The translations under genes and the position numbers were made by a program. The notes below the pieces were generated by a model. That model was not told the DNA's origin and did not search any database. It saw only the letters and a list, made by a program, of their open reading frames with translations. A DNA stretch of 20,704 nucleotides from contig NWUY0300014259.1 of NCBI GenBank assembly GCA_004151065.3, forward strand, positions 11,093 to 31,796, written 5' to 3'. Numbering within the stretch: the stretch's first letter is position 1; the number at the start of each line of letters is the position of its first letter. Shown one piece after another: positions 1 to 9,699 of this stretch. Source of the DNA: Larix sibirica (Eukaryota; Streptophyta; Pinopsida; Pinales; Pinaceae).

Positions 1-394
1 TATTACAACATATGAAACGAAACCATAATCATATTACATCAATATCAAAGTGCACATACCATAATAAAATTTCAAATAAGTTACAACTAAGACGCCATTC
101 CAATGTTGTAAAACATGCAACAATTATAATAAACACATGCAACAATTCTAATAAATGTTAGTAAAGATCATAAACAATTTTTTTATTCAATTTCATTATC
201 AACTGGAAATTCTATTACATAACCTTAAGTGCCAACCATCTCTTGTCAATATATATAAGTATTTTGTTTTCCAACATTAACTTTGCAATATATATAAGTC
301 TACAATCAAATAGAATTATATACAATATGCCATAATTCACTTGTGTCTTGCAAGTATAGACTAACAACTGATAGTCTTCCTTATCAAGTATTTG
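1..394. other. AT-rich non-satellite flank, origin unknown
   Basis: This stretch does not match the 359-bp satellite that begins near 395, and I recognise no gene in it. It is AT-rich with many A/T runs and a TATATATA-like stretch near 249-296. It contains a 22-bp tandem duplication (113-134 and 135-156) that differs inside the unit by one base and at the final base. It could be the edge of another transposable element or ordinary intergenic DNA. An ORF running leftward from the satellite into this stretch (215-529) has no recognisable domain. Confidence 0.5.
113..156. repeat. 22-bp direct tandem duplication
   Basis: Two adjacent copies begin with ACATGCAACAATT and end in TAATAAA plus one base. 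They differ at the base after CAATT (A versus C) and at the last base. The short near-perfect tandem copy suggests replication slippage. It is not part of the neighbouring satellite. Confidence 0.75.
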
Positions 395-2679
395 TATCTT
401 AAGAGTTGTGCTGAGAAAGGATGTGGGCACCCTTTCCAACTCTCCCTTGAATAAACACACTTGCATGAGTGAATAGAACTCAATTCCATTGCTCGGTTTG
501 TTTTTATACCCACGATTGAAATTTGCCAAGTGTCCCTAGATGGCGCTGGGAAGTGAGTTGAAACTCGCCATAACTGGATAATCGAGGCTTAGATTGACAA
601 ACCGTTAGTTACGTTGGAATTGGTACATCAGGTTATTTCCAGGGAAATCCCTATCCAGTCACTTCATGGATCGATCGTTGCCTATATTGATGGTTTTAGC
701 AACTAGAGTTTTGTTCATGATTAGCAATCAATGCAATTTCTGCATTATATGCTTAGATCTTGAAAGTTGTGGCAAGGGAGGGCTTGGGAACCCTGGGAAT
801 CTCGCCCTCAATGAAACACAACTGTAGGAGCAACCAAAACTCAATTCCATTGCTTGGTTTGGTTTTTATGCCCTCAATTGAAATTTTCCAAGTGTCCCTG
901 AATGGCATTGGGAAGAGAGTTGAAACTTGCCATAACTGGATAATCGAGGCTCGGATGGAAAAACCATCAGTTCTGTAGGAATCAATACATAGACTTATCG
1001 CCAAGGACACCCTTCTCCAGTCACTTCATTGACTGATTGTTCTCTATATTGATGGTTTTCACAACTAGGGTTTTGCTCATTAACAAGCAATGCAATTTCT
1101 ACATTATATGCTCAGATCTTGAATGTTGTGCAAAGCGAGGGTTTAGGCACCCTATCCATATTTTCCTTGACCAAACACACTTGTAGGAGTGAACGAAACT
1201 CAATTTAATTGCTCGATTTTTTTTATGCCCTCGATTGAAAGTTGTCAAGTGTCCCTGAATGACGTTGGGAAGCAAGTTGAAACTCGTCATAACTAGATAA
1301 ACGAGGCTCGGATTGACAAACCATCAGTTTTTTTGGAATCACGAAATTGGGTTATTTCCAGGGACACTCATCTCTAGTCACTTCATGGACTGTTCGTTGT
1401 CTATATTGACGATTTTAGAAACTAGGGTTTAGCTCATTAGCAAGCAATGCAATGTTTGCATTATATGCTCATATCTTGAAAGTTGTTCCAAGCAAGGGTG
1501 TGGGCACCCTGACTATCTCATCCTCTACCAAACACAACTATAGGAGTGTATGGAACTCGATTCCATTGCGTGTTTTCGCTTTTATGGCCCTGGTTGAAAT
1601 TTGCCAAGTGTCACTAAATGGCGTTGGGAAGTGAGTTGAAACTTGCCATAAATGGATAATTGAGTCTCAAATGGAAAAACCATTAGTTTTGTTGGAATTG
1701 TGACATTGAGTTATCACTAGGGACACACCTCTCCAATCACTTCATGGACCAGTCGTTCTCTATATAGACGGTTTTCACAACTAGGGTTTTGGTCATTAGC
1801 AAGGAATGTAATTTTTTCATTATATGCTCAAATATTCAAAGTTGTGTCGAGCGATGGTGTGGGAACCCTGGCCATTTCTCCATTTACCAAACATACCTGT
1901 AGGAGTGGAATAAACTCAATTCCATTGCTCGGTTTGGTTTTTATGCCCCCGGTTGAAATTTGCTAAGTGTCCTTGAATGACATTGGGAAACGAGTTGAAA
2001 CTCAGGGTAAGTCAATAATCGCTGCTCAAATGTAAAAATCATGACATTTGAGTACCGCTAGGGACACCACTCTAGAGTGATTCCATGGATCGATCCTTGT
2101 TTATTTTGACAATTTTCGTAACTAGGGTTTGCTTAGCAACATGCAATGCAATTTCTACATTAGAGGGTAAATTTTTGAAAACTTTTCCAAATGAGGGTTT
2201 GGGAATTGTGTTCATATCATTCTTTCCCCAACACACTTGCAAGAGGTTATGGCACTCAATTACACTGCTTGGATTGGTTTTATGCCCCATGTTGAAATTC
2301 GTCAAGTCTCCCTTAATGGCTTTGGGAAGCGATTTGAAACTCGCCATAACTCGATAAAAAAGGCTTGGATGAAAAAACCATCAGTACTGTTGGAATTGCG
2401 TCATCAGAGTACCACTCTATCGTGATTCCATGGAAGGGCCGTTGTTTATTTTGACAATTTTTGCAACTAGTGTCTCCTCAACAACATGCAATGCAATTTC
2501 TGTATTAGCGGGTTAATTTTTTTAAAATTTATGAACGAGGGTGTGGGCATCGTGTTCATGTTGGTATTTCCCAAACACACCTGAATGAGGTTACAAAACT
2601 CAATTCCGTTGCTCGGTTTGGTTTTTATGCCCCCAGTTGAAATTTACCATGTGACCTTGACCTAAACGCAATAAGGGGC
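395..2679. repeat. 359-bp satellite array, block 1
   Basis: Tandem monomers are seen by a recurring landmark (ATGCAATTT or close variants) at 731, 1090, 1447, 1806, 2146 and 2491. Spacing is 357-359 bp, falling to 340-345 bp in the last units. Each monomer runs in order through CTAGGGTTTTGCTCATT, the landmark, GCATTATATGCTCAGAT, GGTGTGGG, CCAAACACAC, TTGGTTTTTATGCCC, AAGTGTCCCTGAATGG, a dyad around GTTGAAAC, GGACACCCCTCTCCAGTC and CTATATTGA. The first unit starts abruptly about 395-400 in the segment leading to GTTGTGC. Units differ from each other by many point changes, so this is an old array. It has no coding role that I can support. 359 bp is about two nucleosome repeats, a common size class for plant satellites. 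Confidence 0.93.
2050..2679. repeat. Divergent satellite subfamily (about 340-345-bp units)
   Basis: Two consecutive units share differences from the rest of the array. They have GTGATTCCATGGA in place of the usual GTCACTTCATGGA, TTTATTTTGACAATTTT in place of TATATTGACGG, an ACATGCAATGCAATTTC landmark, and a rewritten stretch (GGGTAAATTTTTGAAAA or GGTTAATTTTTTTAAAA) where other units have the CTCAGATCTTGAAAG segment. Both are shortened by small deletions near the GGACACC segment. The sub-block ends at the N at 2680. This looks like a local subfamily amplified separately. Confidence 0.75.
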
Positions 2680-2680
2680 N
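2680..2680. other. Single N, probable contig join
   Basis: One ambiguous base lies between two satellite fragments that are out of phase. Left of it the monomer has reached the segment after the AAATTT-CCA-GTG motif and ends in a stretch that does not fit any other unit. Right of it the sequence restarts at AGGGTTTTTCTCATT, roughly 165 bp further on in the monomer. A placeholder gap of unknown true length explains this better than a single miscalled base. Confidence 0.7.
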
Positions 2681-4480
2681 AGGGTTTTTCTCATTAAGAG
2701 GCAAAGAAATTTATGCATTATATGCTCAGATATTGAAATTTGTGTCGAGAAAGGGTGTGGGAACCTCGTCCATCATGCCCTTGACCCAACACACCTGTAG
2801 AAATGAATGGAACTCAATTATGTTGCTCGGTTTGGTTTTTAAGCCCTCGGTTTAAATTTACCAAGTGTCCCTAAATGGGTTTGGGGAGTGAGTTGAAACT
2901 CGCCATAACTAGATAACTAAGGCTTGGATTGAAAAACTACCAATTCCATTGGAATCAGAATGTTGGTTTGTCATCGAGGACTCTCGTATATAGTCACTTC
3001 ATGGACCAATTGTTGTCTATATTGATGGTTTTCGAAACTAGGTTTTTTCTCATTAACAAGCAATGTAATTTCTGCATTATGTGCTCAGATCTTGAAAGTT
3101 GTTCCGAGCAAGTGTGTGGGAACCATGTCCATATTTCCCTTGACCAAACACACTTGTAGGAGTGAACATAACTCTATTTCGTTGTTGGGTTTGGATTCTA
3201 TGACGCTGGTTGAAATTTTCCACGTATCCCTTAATGGCGTTGGGAAGAGAGTTGAAACTCTCCATAACTAGATAATCAAGGCTCAGATAGACAAACTGTT
3301 AGTTGTTTTGGAATCGTGAAATTGGTTTATCACCAGAGACACCCTACTCCAGTCACTTCATGGACCAATCGTTGTCTATATTGACGATTTTCACAACTAG
3401 GGTTTTGCTCATTAACAAGCAATTCAATTTCTGCATTATATGCTCATATCTTGAAAGTTGTATCGAGAGAGGGTGTGGGAACCCTGGAAATTCACCATTG
3501 ACCAAACACACCTGCGGGAGCTTAGGGAACTCAATTTCGTTGTTCAGTTTGGTTTTTACACCCTCGGTTGAAATTTACCAAGTGTCCCTGAATGGCATTG
3601 GGAAGCGAGTTAAAGCTCGCCATAAATGGATAATTGAGGCTCCAATGTACAAATCACTAATTCTGTTGGAATTGTGACATTGTATTATCACCATGGACAC
3701 CCCTCTCCAGTCACTTCATGGACCAATCGTTGAATATATTGATGGTTTTCACAACTAAGGTTTTACTCATTAGCAAGCAATGCAATTTCTGCATTATATG
3801 CTTAGATATTGAAAGTTGTGTCGATGAAGGGTGTGGGAACCCTAGCTATCTCACCATTGACCAAACAAATCTATAGGAGTGAACATAACTCAATTTCGTT
3901 GCTCGGTTTGGCTTTTATGCTTCCAATTGTTATTTGCATAGTGTCCCTGAATGGAATTAGGAAGCGATTTCAAACTCACCATAACTGGATAACCAAGGCT
4001 TGAATTAACAAACCATCATTTTCGTTGGAATCGTGACATTGGGTTATTTCTAGAGACACCCCTCTCCAGTCACTTCATGGACCGATCATTGTTTATATTG
4101 ACGGTTTTCGCAACTTGGATTTTGCTCATTAGCAAGCAATGCAATTTATACATTATATGTTCAGATCTTGAAAGTTGTGCCAAAAGATGGTGTGGAAACC
4201 TTGGCCATCTCACCTTTGACCAAACACACCTTCAAGAGTGAACATAACTCAATTTCGTTGCTCGATTTGGTTTTTATACCCCTGATTGAAATTTGCAATT
4301 TGTCCCTAAATGGCGTTGGGAAGCGAGTTGAAACTAGCCATAAATGGATATCCTTATCTCGGATTCAAAAACCATTAGTTCCTTTGGAATCAGGACATCG
4401 ATTTATCGCTAGGGACACCCCTCTCCAATGACTTCATGGACTGATTGTTGTCTATATTGATGGTTTTCACAACTAGGGTT

Positions 4481-4494
4481 TTGCTCATGAGCAA
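4481..4494. other. 14-bp perfect palindrome in a satellite monomer
   Basis: TTGCTCATGAGCAA equals its own reverse complement. Most other units have TTGCTCATTAGCAA, a 5-bp inverted repeat with a 4-nt centre, so one T-to-G change completed the palindrome here. The same palindrome is at 13340-13353 in arm 2. Confidence 0.9.
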
Positions 4495-5753
4495 GCAATG
4501 CAATTTCTACATTATATGCTTAGATATTGAAAGTTGTTCCAAGTGAGGGTGTGGGAACCCTGGCCATCTTTCCCTTGAACAAACACACATGTAGGAGTGA
4601 AAAAAACTCAATTCCATTGCTTGGTTTGGTTTTTATGCCCCTAGTTGAAATTTGCTAAGTGTCCTTGAATGGCATTGGGAAGCAAGTTGAAACTCGCCAT
4701 AACTGGATAACCGATGCTCGGATAGACAAACCGTCAATTTTGTTGGAATTGAGACATTGAGTTATCTCCAGGGACACCTCTCTCTAGTCACTTCATTAAT
4801 GATTGATCATTCTCTATATAGATGAATTTCGCAATTAGGGTTTTGCTCATTAGCAAGCAATGCAATTTTTGCATTATATGCTTAGATCTTGAAATTTGTT
4901 TTGAGCGAGAATGTGGGAACCCTGTCCATATCTCCCTTTAACAAACAAACCTACATGACTGAACATAACTCAATTCCTTTGCTTGATTTGGTTTTTATGC
5001 CCATAGTTGAAATTTGCCAAGTCCTAAATAATGTTGGGAAGTGGGTTGAAACTCGCCATAACTGGATAATCAAGGATCAGATTGAAAAACCATAAGTTCT
5101 GTTGGAATCGGTACATCGTGTTATCATTGGGGTAACCCTTCTCCAGTCATGGACCGATCATTTCCTATATTGACGGTTTTCACAACTAGGGTTTTGCTCA
5201 TTAGCAAGCAATGCAATTTATGCATTATATGCTCAGATCTTCAAAGTTGTGTTGAGCGAGGGTGTGGGAACCCTGGCCATATCTCCCTTGACCAAACACA
5301 CCTATAGGAGCAAATGAAACTCAATTTTGTTGATCAATTTGGTTTTTATCCCCTTAGTTGAAATTTTCCAAGTGTCCCTGAATGGCATTGGGAAGCAAGT
5401 TGAAACTTGCCATAAATAGATAATCGAGGATCAGATTGAAAAACTACCAGTTCTGTTGGAATTGGGACATCAGTTTATTGTAGAGGACACCCCTATCTAG
5501 TCACTTCATGGATCGATTGTTGTCTATATTGACGATTTTTGTAACTAGGGTCTTTCCCATTAGAAAGCGATGCAATTTCTGTATTATATGCTCAGATATT
5601 GAAATTTGTGTCGATTGAGGGTGTGGGCACCCTATCTATCTCTCCCTTGACCAAAAACACCTGCAGGAGCAAACATAACTCAATTTCGTTGCTCAATTTG
5701 GTTTTTATGCCCTTGGTTGAAATTTCCCAAGTATCCCTGAATGGTGTTGGGAA

Positions 5754-5769
5754 GCGAGTTGAAACTCGC
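5754..5769. other. Conserved satellite dyad GCGAGTT-GA-AACTCGC
   Basis: A 7-bp inverted repeat is separated by 2 bp. It recurs at the same monomer position in most units. Two variants keep full pairing by changes on both arms: GAGAGTT/AACTCTC at 3247-3262 and GCAAGTT/AACTTGC at 5395-5410. Other units carry an uncompensated change, for example GCAAGTT/AACTCGC near 4681-4700. It may be a protein-binding or cruciform-forming site; no function is shown. Confidence 0.85.
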
Positions 5770-5990
5770 CATAACTGGATAACTGAGGCTTGGATGGAAA
5801 AACCATCAGTTCCGTTGGAATCGTGACATTGGGTTATCGCCAGGGACACCTCTCTCCATTCCTTTCATAGATTGATCGTTGTCTATATTGACAGTTTTCG
5901 CAGCTAGGGTTTTTCTCATTAGCAAGCAATGTTATTTCTGCATTATATGCTCAGATCTTGAAAGTTGTGACGAGGGAGGGTGTGGGCACC

Positions 5991-6239
5991 TGATGCGCAC
6001 AACAAGATTTAAAACAAATTTGAGTTGTAAATTTATAATATTTTATAGATAAAACAATTTGATTATATTACAACATGATGTATTGGCCTTGAAATATGGC
6101 CATTTGTGCCTTTTCATATAAAAGGTTACATCTTTTACTTACTAATCATTCTAATAATTTATTAAATGCATATTTATATCTCTTTTTTATATGTTTTATT
6201 TATTATTATTTATTGTGGCTTATGCTTTTTTTTATTACA
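5991..6239 (-). repeat. 3' LTR of the chromovirus (copy 1)
   Basis: On the minus strand this runs from TGTAATAAA to GCGCATCA, giving the TG...CA ends typical of LTRs. It directly follows a purine-rich tract. On the plus strand it begins TGATGCGCACAAC immediately after satellite sequence. It is very AT-rich. It contains two short inverted repeats, TGGCC/GGCCA (6084-6102) and CCTTTT/AAAAGG (6109-6125); on the minus strand the second encloses TTATATG, a possible TATA-like core. At 249 bp it is short for a plant Ty3/gypsy LTR. The boundaries are inferred from ends and context, because no second LTR is present for comparison. Confidence 0.7.
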
Positions 6240-6252
6240 TTTTCCACTCCTT
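6240..6252 (-). promoter_or_regulatory. Polypurine tract (plus-strand primer site)
   Basis: The minus strand reads AAGGAGTGGAAAA directly before the LTR start TGTAATAA. It is purine-rich with one T, in the position expected of the tract that primes plus-strand DNA synthesis in LTR elements. Confidence 0.6.
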
Positions 6253-6295
6253 AAAATTTTCTTTGTCCTCAAAGAAAGGGTAAGGAAGGGTGTTG

Positions 6296-6730
6296 TTAAA
6301 TGAAACTTTTGGGTTCCCATGATCAGTCTTCCTCTGGTAATTTCTTCCATTCAATAAGATATTCTTTAATGTTCCCAGAACAAAGTTTCCTTTCCTTAAT
6401 CGATAGTATGCCCTCGGGTTCTAAAATAACTTGACCTTCTTCATGCAAAATAGGAAGCTCGGATTGTGGTACTTGATGTTGTCCTAGCACCTTCTTGAGA
6501 CTTGACACATGAAACATGTTATGAATACGACAATTATCAGGTAATGTTAACCCATATGCTACCGAGCTGATTTTTTTGTTAATCTGATATGGTCCATAGA
6601 TATTTGGGGCCAACTTGTTCTTGCCTTGTTGCTTGAGCGACAATTGTTTGTAGGGATGAAGTTGTACAAACACCCAATCACCCATTTCAAACTCTCTTTC
6701 TGATCTTCGTAAATATTCCCATTGCTTCAT
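6296..6730 (-). pseudogene. Integrase C-terminus: GPY module and chromodomain (copy 1)
   Basis: The open stretch of 135 codons begins at an in-frame ATG at 6730 that is probably internal to pol, since the same frame continues upstream past a TGA at 6731-6733. Residues 15-24 (MGDWVFVQLH) and 40-64 (KLAP-YGPYQI through LTLP) match the GPY/F module that follows the integrase core. Residues 69-80 give the IHNMFHVSSLKK motif seen before chromodomains. Residues 105-135 (PEGIL, IKEYLIEW, LPEED) form the start of a chromodomain, which in chromoviruses is thought to direct integration to marked heterochromatin. A TGA at 6323-6325 cuts it before SWEP, and a TAA follows at 6296-6298. It is a remnant with no predicted product. 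Confidence 0.85.
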
Positions 6731-6859
6731 TCAATTTCGAGCGTTTGTTAAATTTTCTTTTAATATTTGAATGATATTTTGGTATTCCTCTAGTTGATTC
6801 CTTACTACTAGTACTTTTGAGTTAAATAGCACATATTCCTTTCATTGAGGTGGCTCATA

Positions 6860-7662
6860 ACCATATAAGGCTTGGAACGGGGTCATTTAGATGAAGTATG
6901 GTAAGTAGTGTTATACCACCATTCTTCCAAATGCAACCATTGGGACCATTTGTTTTGCTTATCTTTCACAAAACAACGAAGGTATGCTCACAAAAATTTG
7001 TTGACTATTTCAGTCTGTCCATCAGTTTGAGGGTGATATGTTGAAATCATATTAAGGGATATCCCTGTTTGTTTACAAAAGTCTTTCCAAAAATCCCCTT
7101 TAAATTTCGCATCTCTGTCACTAATAATGACCTTCAAAAATCCATGTAACTTATAAACATTTTTGCAAAATGTTTAAGCTATTTGTTTTGTTGAATCCGT
7201 TTTCTTTACCCCCATGAAGTGAACATAATTGGTTAGTCTATCAACCATTAAATTTTTTTGATCCTTCCCATCGGACATGGGAAACCCTTCAATGAAATCC
7301 ATCGAAATTTCTTCCCACTTCTGATTTGGAATATGTAAAGGGTAAAGTAACCCCGGTGATATAACATTTTCGTTTTTATTTATATGGAAAATATCACATT
7401 CAGAAACATACTTTTGGATGTCCTTTCTAATTCCTTTCCAATAAAATGATTGTTGCACATTGTAGTAAGTTTTAAAGATACCTACATGTTCTATAGCAGG
7501 TGATTCATGTGATTCCCTTAATATTTTTACTTTGAACTTTGAGGTTGGCGTGATACAAATTCTTCCCTTGTGCCACAGAATTTCATTTCTCCATTCAAAT
7601 TTTGAATGTTGTCCTTGGTTATTAATGATGGAATAAGTGTTTGCGTCCTTGGCATATTCCAC
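6860..7662 (-). pseudogene. Integrase (copy 1), broken
   Basis: This is the Ty3/gypsy integrase. In the open stretch beginning at 7662, the HHCC zinc-binding region has His52, His59 and Cys89, but the last cysteine is Phe92 (CDIF). The catalytic core has Asp122 (SMDFIEGF), a second Asp in SDRD at 7117-7119 and a Glu in GQTE at 7009-7011. All three are in one frame, spaced D-X59-D-X35-E, so the DD35E triad survives. A TAA at 7174-7176 splits the core between the two aspartates, a TGA lies at 6988-6990, and a frameshift near 6888 moves the downstream part into the frame of the GPY/chromodomain segment. Active enzyme would join the element's cDNA ends to host DNA; this copy cannot be made intact. 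Confidence 0.88.
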
Positions 7663-7803
7663 TCATATCTAATCCAACCATTCAGGAATTATGACAGATA
7701 CTGCATATGTTGTTATCTCTTCATCTTTTCTGGATAAAGAATTTGAAGTTATATTACCTTTCCCCTTTTTGTGTAATATATCCATATCTAAAGCATAAAT
7801 TTT

Positions 7804-8118
7804 TTATATCCACTTCTGTTGTTCTCTGGATAAGGTTTTCTGTCGAAGTAGATACTGAATACTGTTGTGATCTGTATGTATCAGGAATTTACTATCCAAT
7901 AGGTATTGTTTCCATTTCGCTAATGCATGTATGATAGCAAGCATCTCCTTATCATAGGTGGATTTTAATCCTTCCCTCTTGTTGAGCTTCCAACTTTCAA
8001 AGGCAATCAAATGGTCATCATGCATCAACACTGCACCTACTCTGAAACCCGAAGCATCACATTCTACCACGAAGGGCTTCGTAAAATTAGGAATTTCTAA
8101 CACGAGTGTGGATGTCAT
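7804..8118 (-). pseudogene. RNase H domain (copy 1)
   Basis: Residues 16-24 (FVVECDASG), 55-59 (YDKEM) and 81-87 (HTDHNSI) give the Asp21, Glu58 and Asp83 set of retroelement RNase H, which removes the RNA strand during reverse transcription. A TAG at 8143-8145 precedes the stretch and a TAA at 7804-7806 ends it just after QQKWI, at the start of the linker to integrase. Between 7803 and 7672 the same frame continues with weak linker similarity and ends in two stops (7669-7671, 7663-7665). The catalytic residues look intact, unlike those of the neighbouring reverse transcriptase. Confidence 0.85.
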
Positions 8119-8229
8119 AACCCTTTTTAAGGTTTCGAAACACTATTCTGCTTTGTTATTCCATTGCAAGGAATTTTTCTTTAGTAGATCTAAAAGTGGT
8201 GACGTGAAATGGGCATAGTTTTTTATGAA

Positions 8230-9014
8230 CCTTCGATAATAACCATTTAAACCCAAAAAACCCCTTAACCTTGTTATATTATCAGGTTTTGGCCATTTTA
8301 TGATTTCCTTGATTTACTTGGATCTACTTTTACTCCTTCATTAGATATGATATGACCGAGGTATTATATTTCTTCCTTTCCAAAGGTGCATTTTGATAAT
8401 TTTTCATAAAACTGATTTTCTTCTAAGAGGGAGAGTATCGTTTCTAAGTTCTTAAGATGCTCCTCCCATGCCTTACTATAGATAAGAATGTTGTCTAAAA
8501 ATACCCATACGAACTTTCTTAAGTAGGGTAGGAAAAGTTCATTCATGGTTGCTTGTAAGGTAGTAGGTGCATTGGTTAATCTGAATGGCTTCACCTTGAA
8601 TTCATAGTGACCTTCATGAGTTCGGAAGGCGGTCTTCGTAACATCCTCTAACCTTACTCGTATTTGATAATACCCTTATCTCAGATCTAGATTGGAAAAG
8701 TATTTGGCCCCATGGAGTTCATCCAACATCTCATATATGAATGGGATCATAAATTTGTCTTTTACTGTTATCTCATTAAGACCTTGATAATCTATACATA
8801 GTCTAAAAGACCCATATTTGTTACGAACTAGCACCACTGGGGCCTCATATGGACTCCCGCTTCTTGCGATAAGTCCACATCTTAATAATTATTGTATTAA
8901 CCTCTCTATTTCTGTCTTATGATGGCGATGATATAGGTAAGGTTTGAAGTTCATAGGATCTGAAACTGGTTTAACCTCAATTATGTGCTCTATTTTTCTT
9001 TCTGGTGGCAACTT
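8230..9014 (-). pseudogene. Reverse transcriptase (copy 1), active site altered
   Basis: The N-terminal part (KLPPERKIEH, then FKPYLY and KTEIERLI) lies at the end of the gag-protease frame, before a TAA at 8889-8891. The palm then continues in the same frame with a TAA at 8676-8678. In the open stretch starting at 8594, residues 1-11 (KPF-LTNAP) and 28-40 (FVWVFLDNILIYS) are the Ty3/gypsy palm motifs. The catalytic pair normally Asp-Asp is Asp34-Asn35 here (8490-8495), a single-base G-to-A type change expected to abolish polymerisation. A stop at 8364-8366 lies just before YLGH, and a one-base frameshift near 8313 shifts into the frame used by RNase H. Confidence 0.88.
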
Positions 9015-9191
9015 CATGTGAAGATATTGGAATACCTTCTCATATTTTTGGATTAATCCTTGGATTTCTAGTTGTTGGCCATGAGCCAATTCTACTGCTA
9101 ATATATCTATTTGATGACATTGTGCCACAAATGTTGGTGCCCCTTTTCGAATTAGTTTCTCCATTTGTCGTGAAGATATAATTTGTGTCGG

Positions 9192-9533
9192 GGGTGGTTG
9201 GAATCCATGCAATTTGTATTTTCTTCCTTCCCACTTGAATTTAATGAATTGCTTTTTATGATTTATGGAGTATGTTCCTAACGTAATTAACCATTGAATT
9301 CCCAAGACGATGTCTACTCCTCCTAAAGGTATTGTGTAGAATCCATATTCCATGTTATAATCGTCTATTTGTAACTTGACCTTGCGACACTTTCCTATAC
9401 CATCAATCTTTTTCCCATCTGCTACCATAACTCTTATGTATTTTGTTGGATATATGAACAAGTTTAACCTCTTCGCCACATTCACATCTATAAAATTATG
9501 GGTGCTTCCTATTTCTATAAGTACAATGACATT
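9192..9533 (-). pseudogene. Aspartic protease domain (copy 1)
   Basis: The domain lies within a 385-codon open stretch (10046-8889). Residues 174-187 (VIVLIEIGSTHNFID) match the retropepsin active-site region, but the catalytic Asp is Glu178 and the following Ser/Thr is Ile (EIG). Residues 206-211 (VMVADG) and 240-253 (PLGGVDIVLGIQWL) match the flap region and the typical Ty3/gypsy C-terminal motif. It would normally process the Gag-Pol polyprotein. The Asp-to-Glu and Ser-to-Ile changes make activity doubtful even though this is the longest uninterrupted frame of the element. Confidence 0.85.
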
Positions 9534-9699
9534 CTCTTTTTTGACATGCCTTCTTAATTTCAGTGTTTGCGCCTGTGCGATACCTGTTATTGCAGCTAGA
9601 GATATCTTGGGCATTACTTCTTTAGCCTCTACATTGATATCAGGATCATCCTCCTTGCTAGATTCATCCTCAGAATCGTTGATGGATGAGTCTGATTCC

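Larger units (their letters stand above)
2681..5990. repeat. 359-bp satellite array, block 2
   Basis: The landmark recurs at about 2705, 3063, 3422, 3780, 4139, 4498, 4860, 5211, 5570 and 5929. Spacing is 358-362 bp except one 351-bp interval caused by a deletion of about 8-9 bp near 5145. These units are more regular than those at about 2050-2679. The array stops in mid-monomer at 5990, where an LTR begins. The part from 3801 onward is repeated identically 8,859 bp downstream. Confidence 0.94.

Noticed and set aside
753-5849. Recurrent 60-125-codon ORFs in the satellite, with similar peptides from unit to unit on both strands
   Set aside because: They recur because the DNA recurs. The 359-bp period is not a multiple of three, stops fall at different places in different units, and no domain or codon-position bias is visible.
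395-5990. Regularly spaced repeats as a possible CRISPR array
   Set aside because: The whole 359-bp unit is repeated, not short repeats separated by unique spacers, and the setting is eukaryotic.
395-5990. CTAGGGTTTT motif as interstitial plant telomere repeat
   Set aside because: It occurs once per 359-bp monomer, not as tandem TTTAGGG units, so it is simply part of the satellite.
7707-8218. Plus-strand ORFs of 75 and 86 codons
   Set aside because: They are antisense to the RNase H region and its linker and have no recognisable features.
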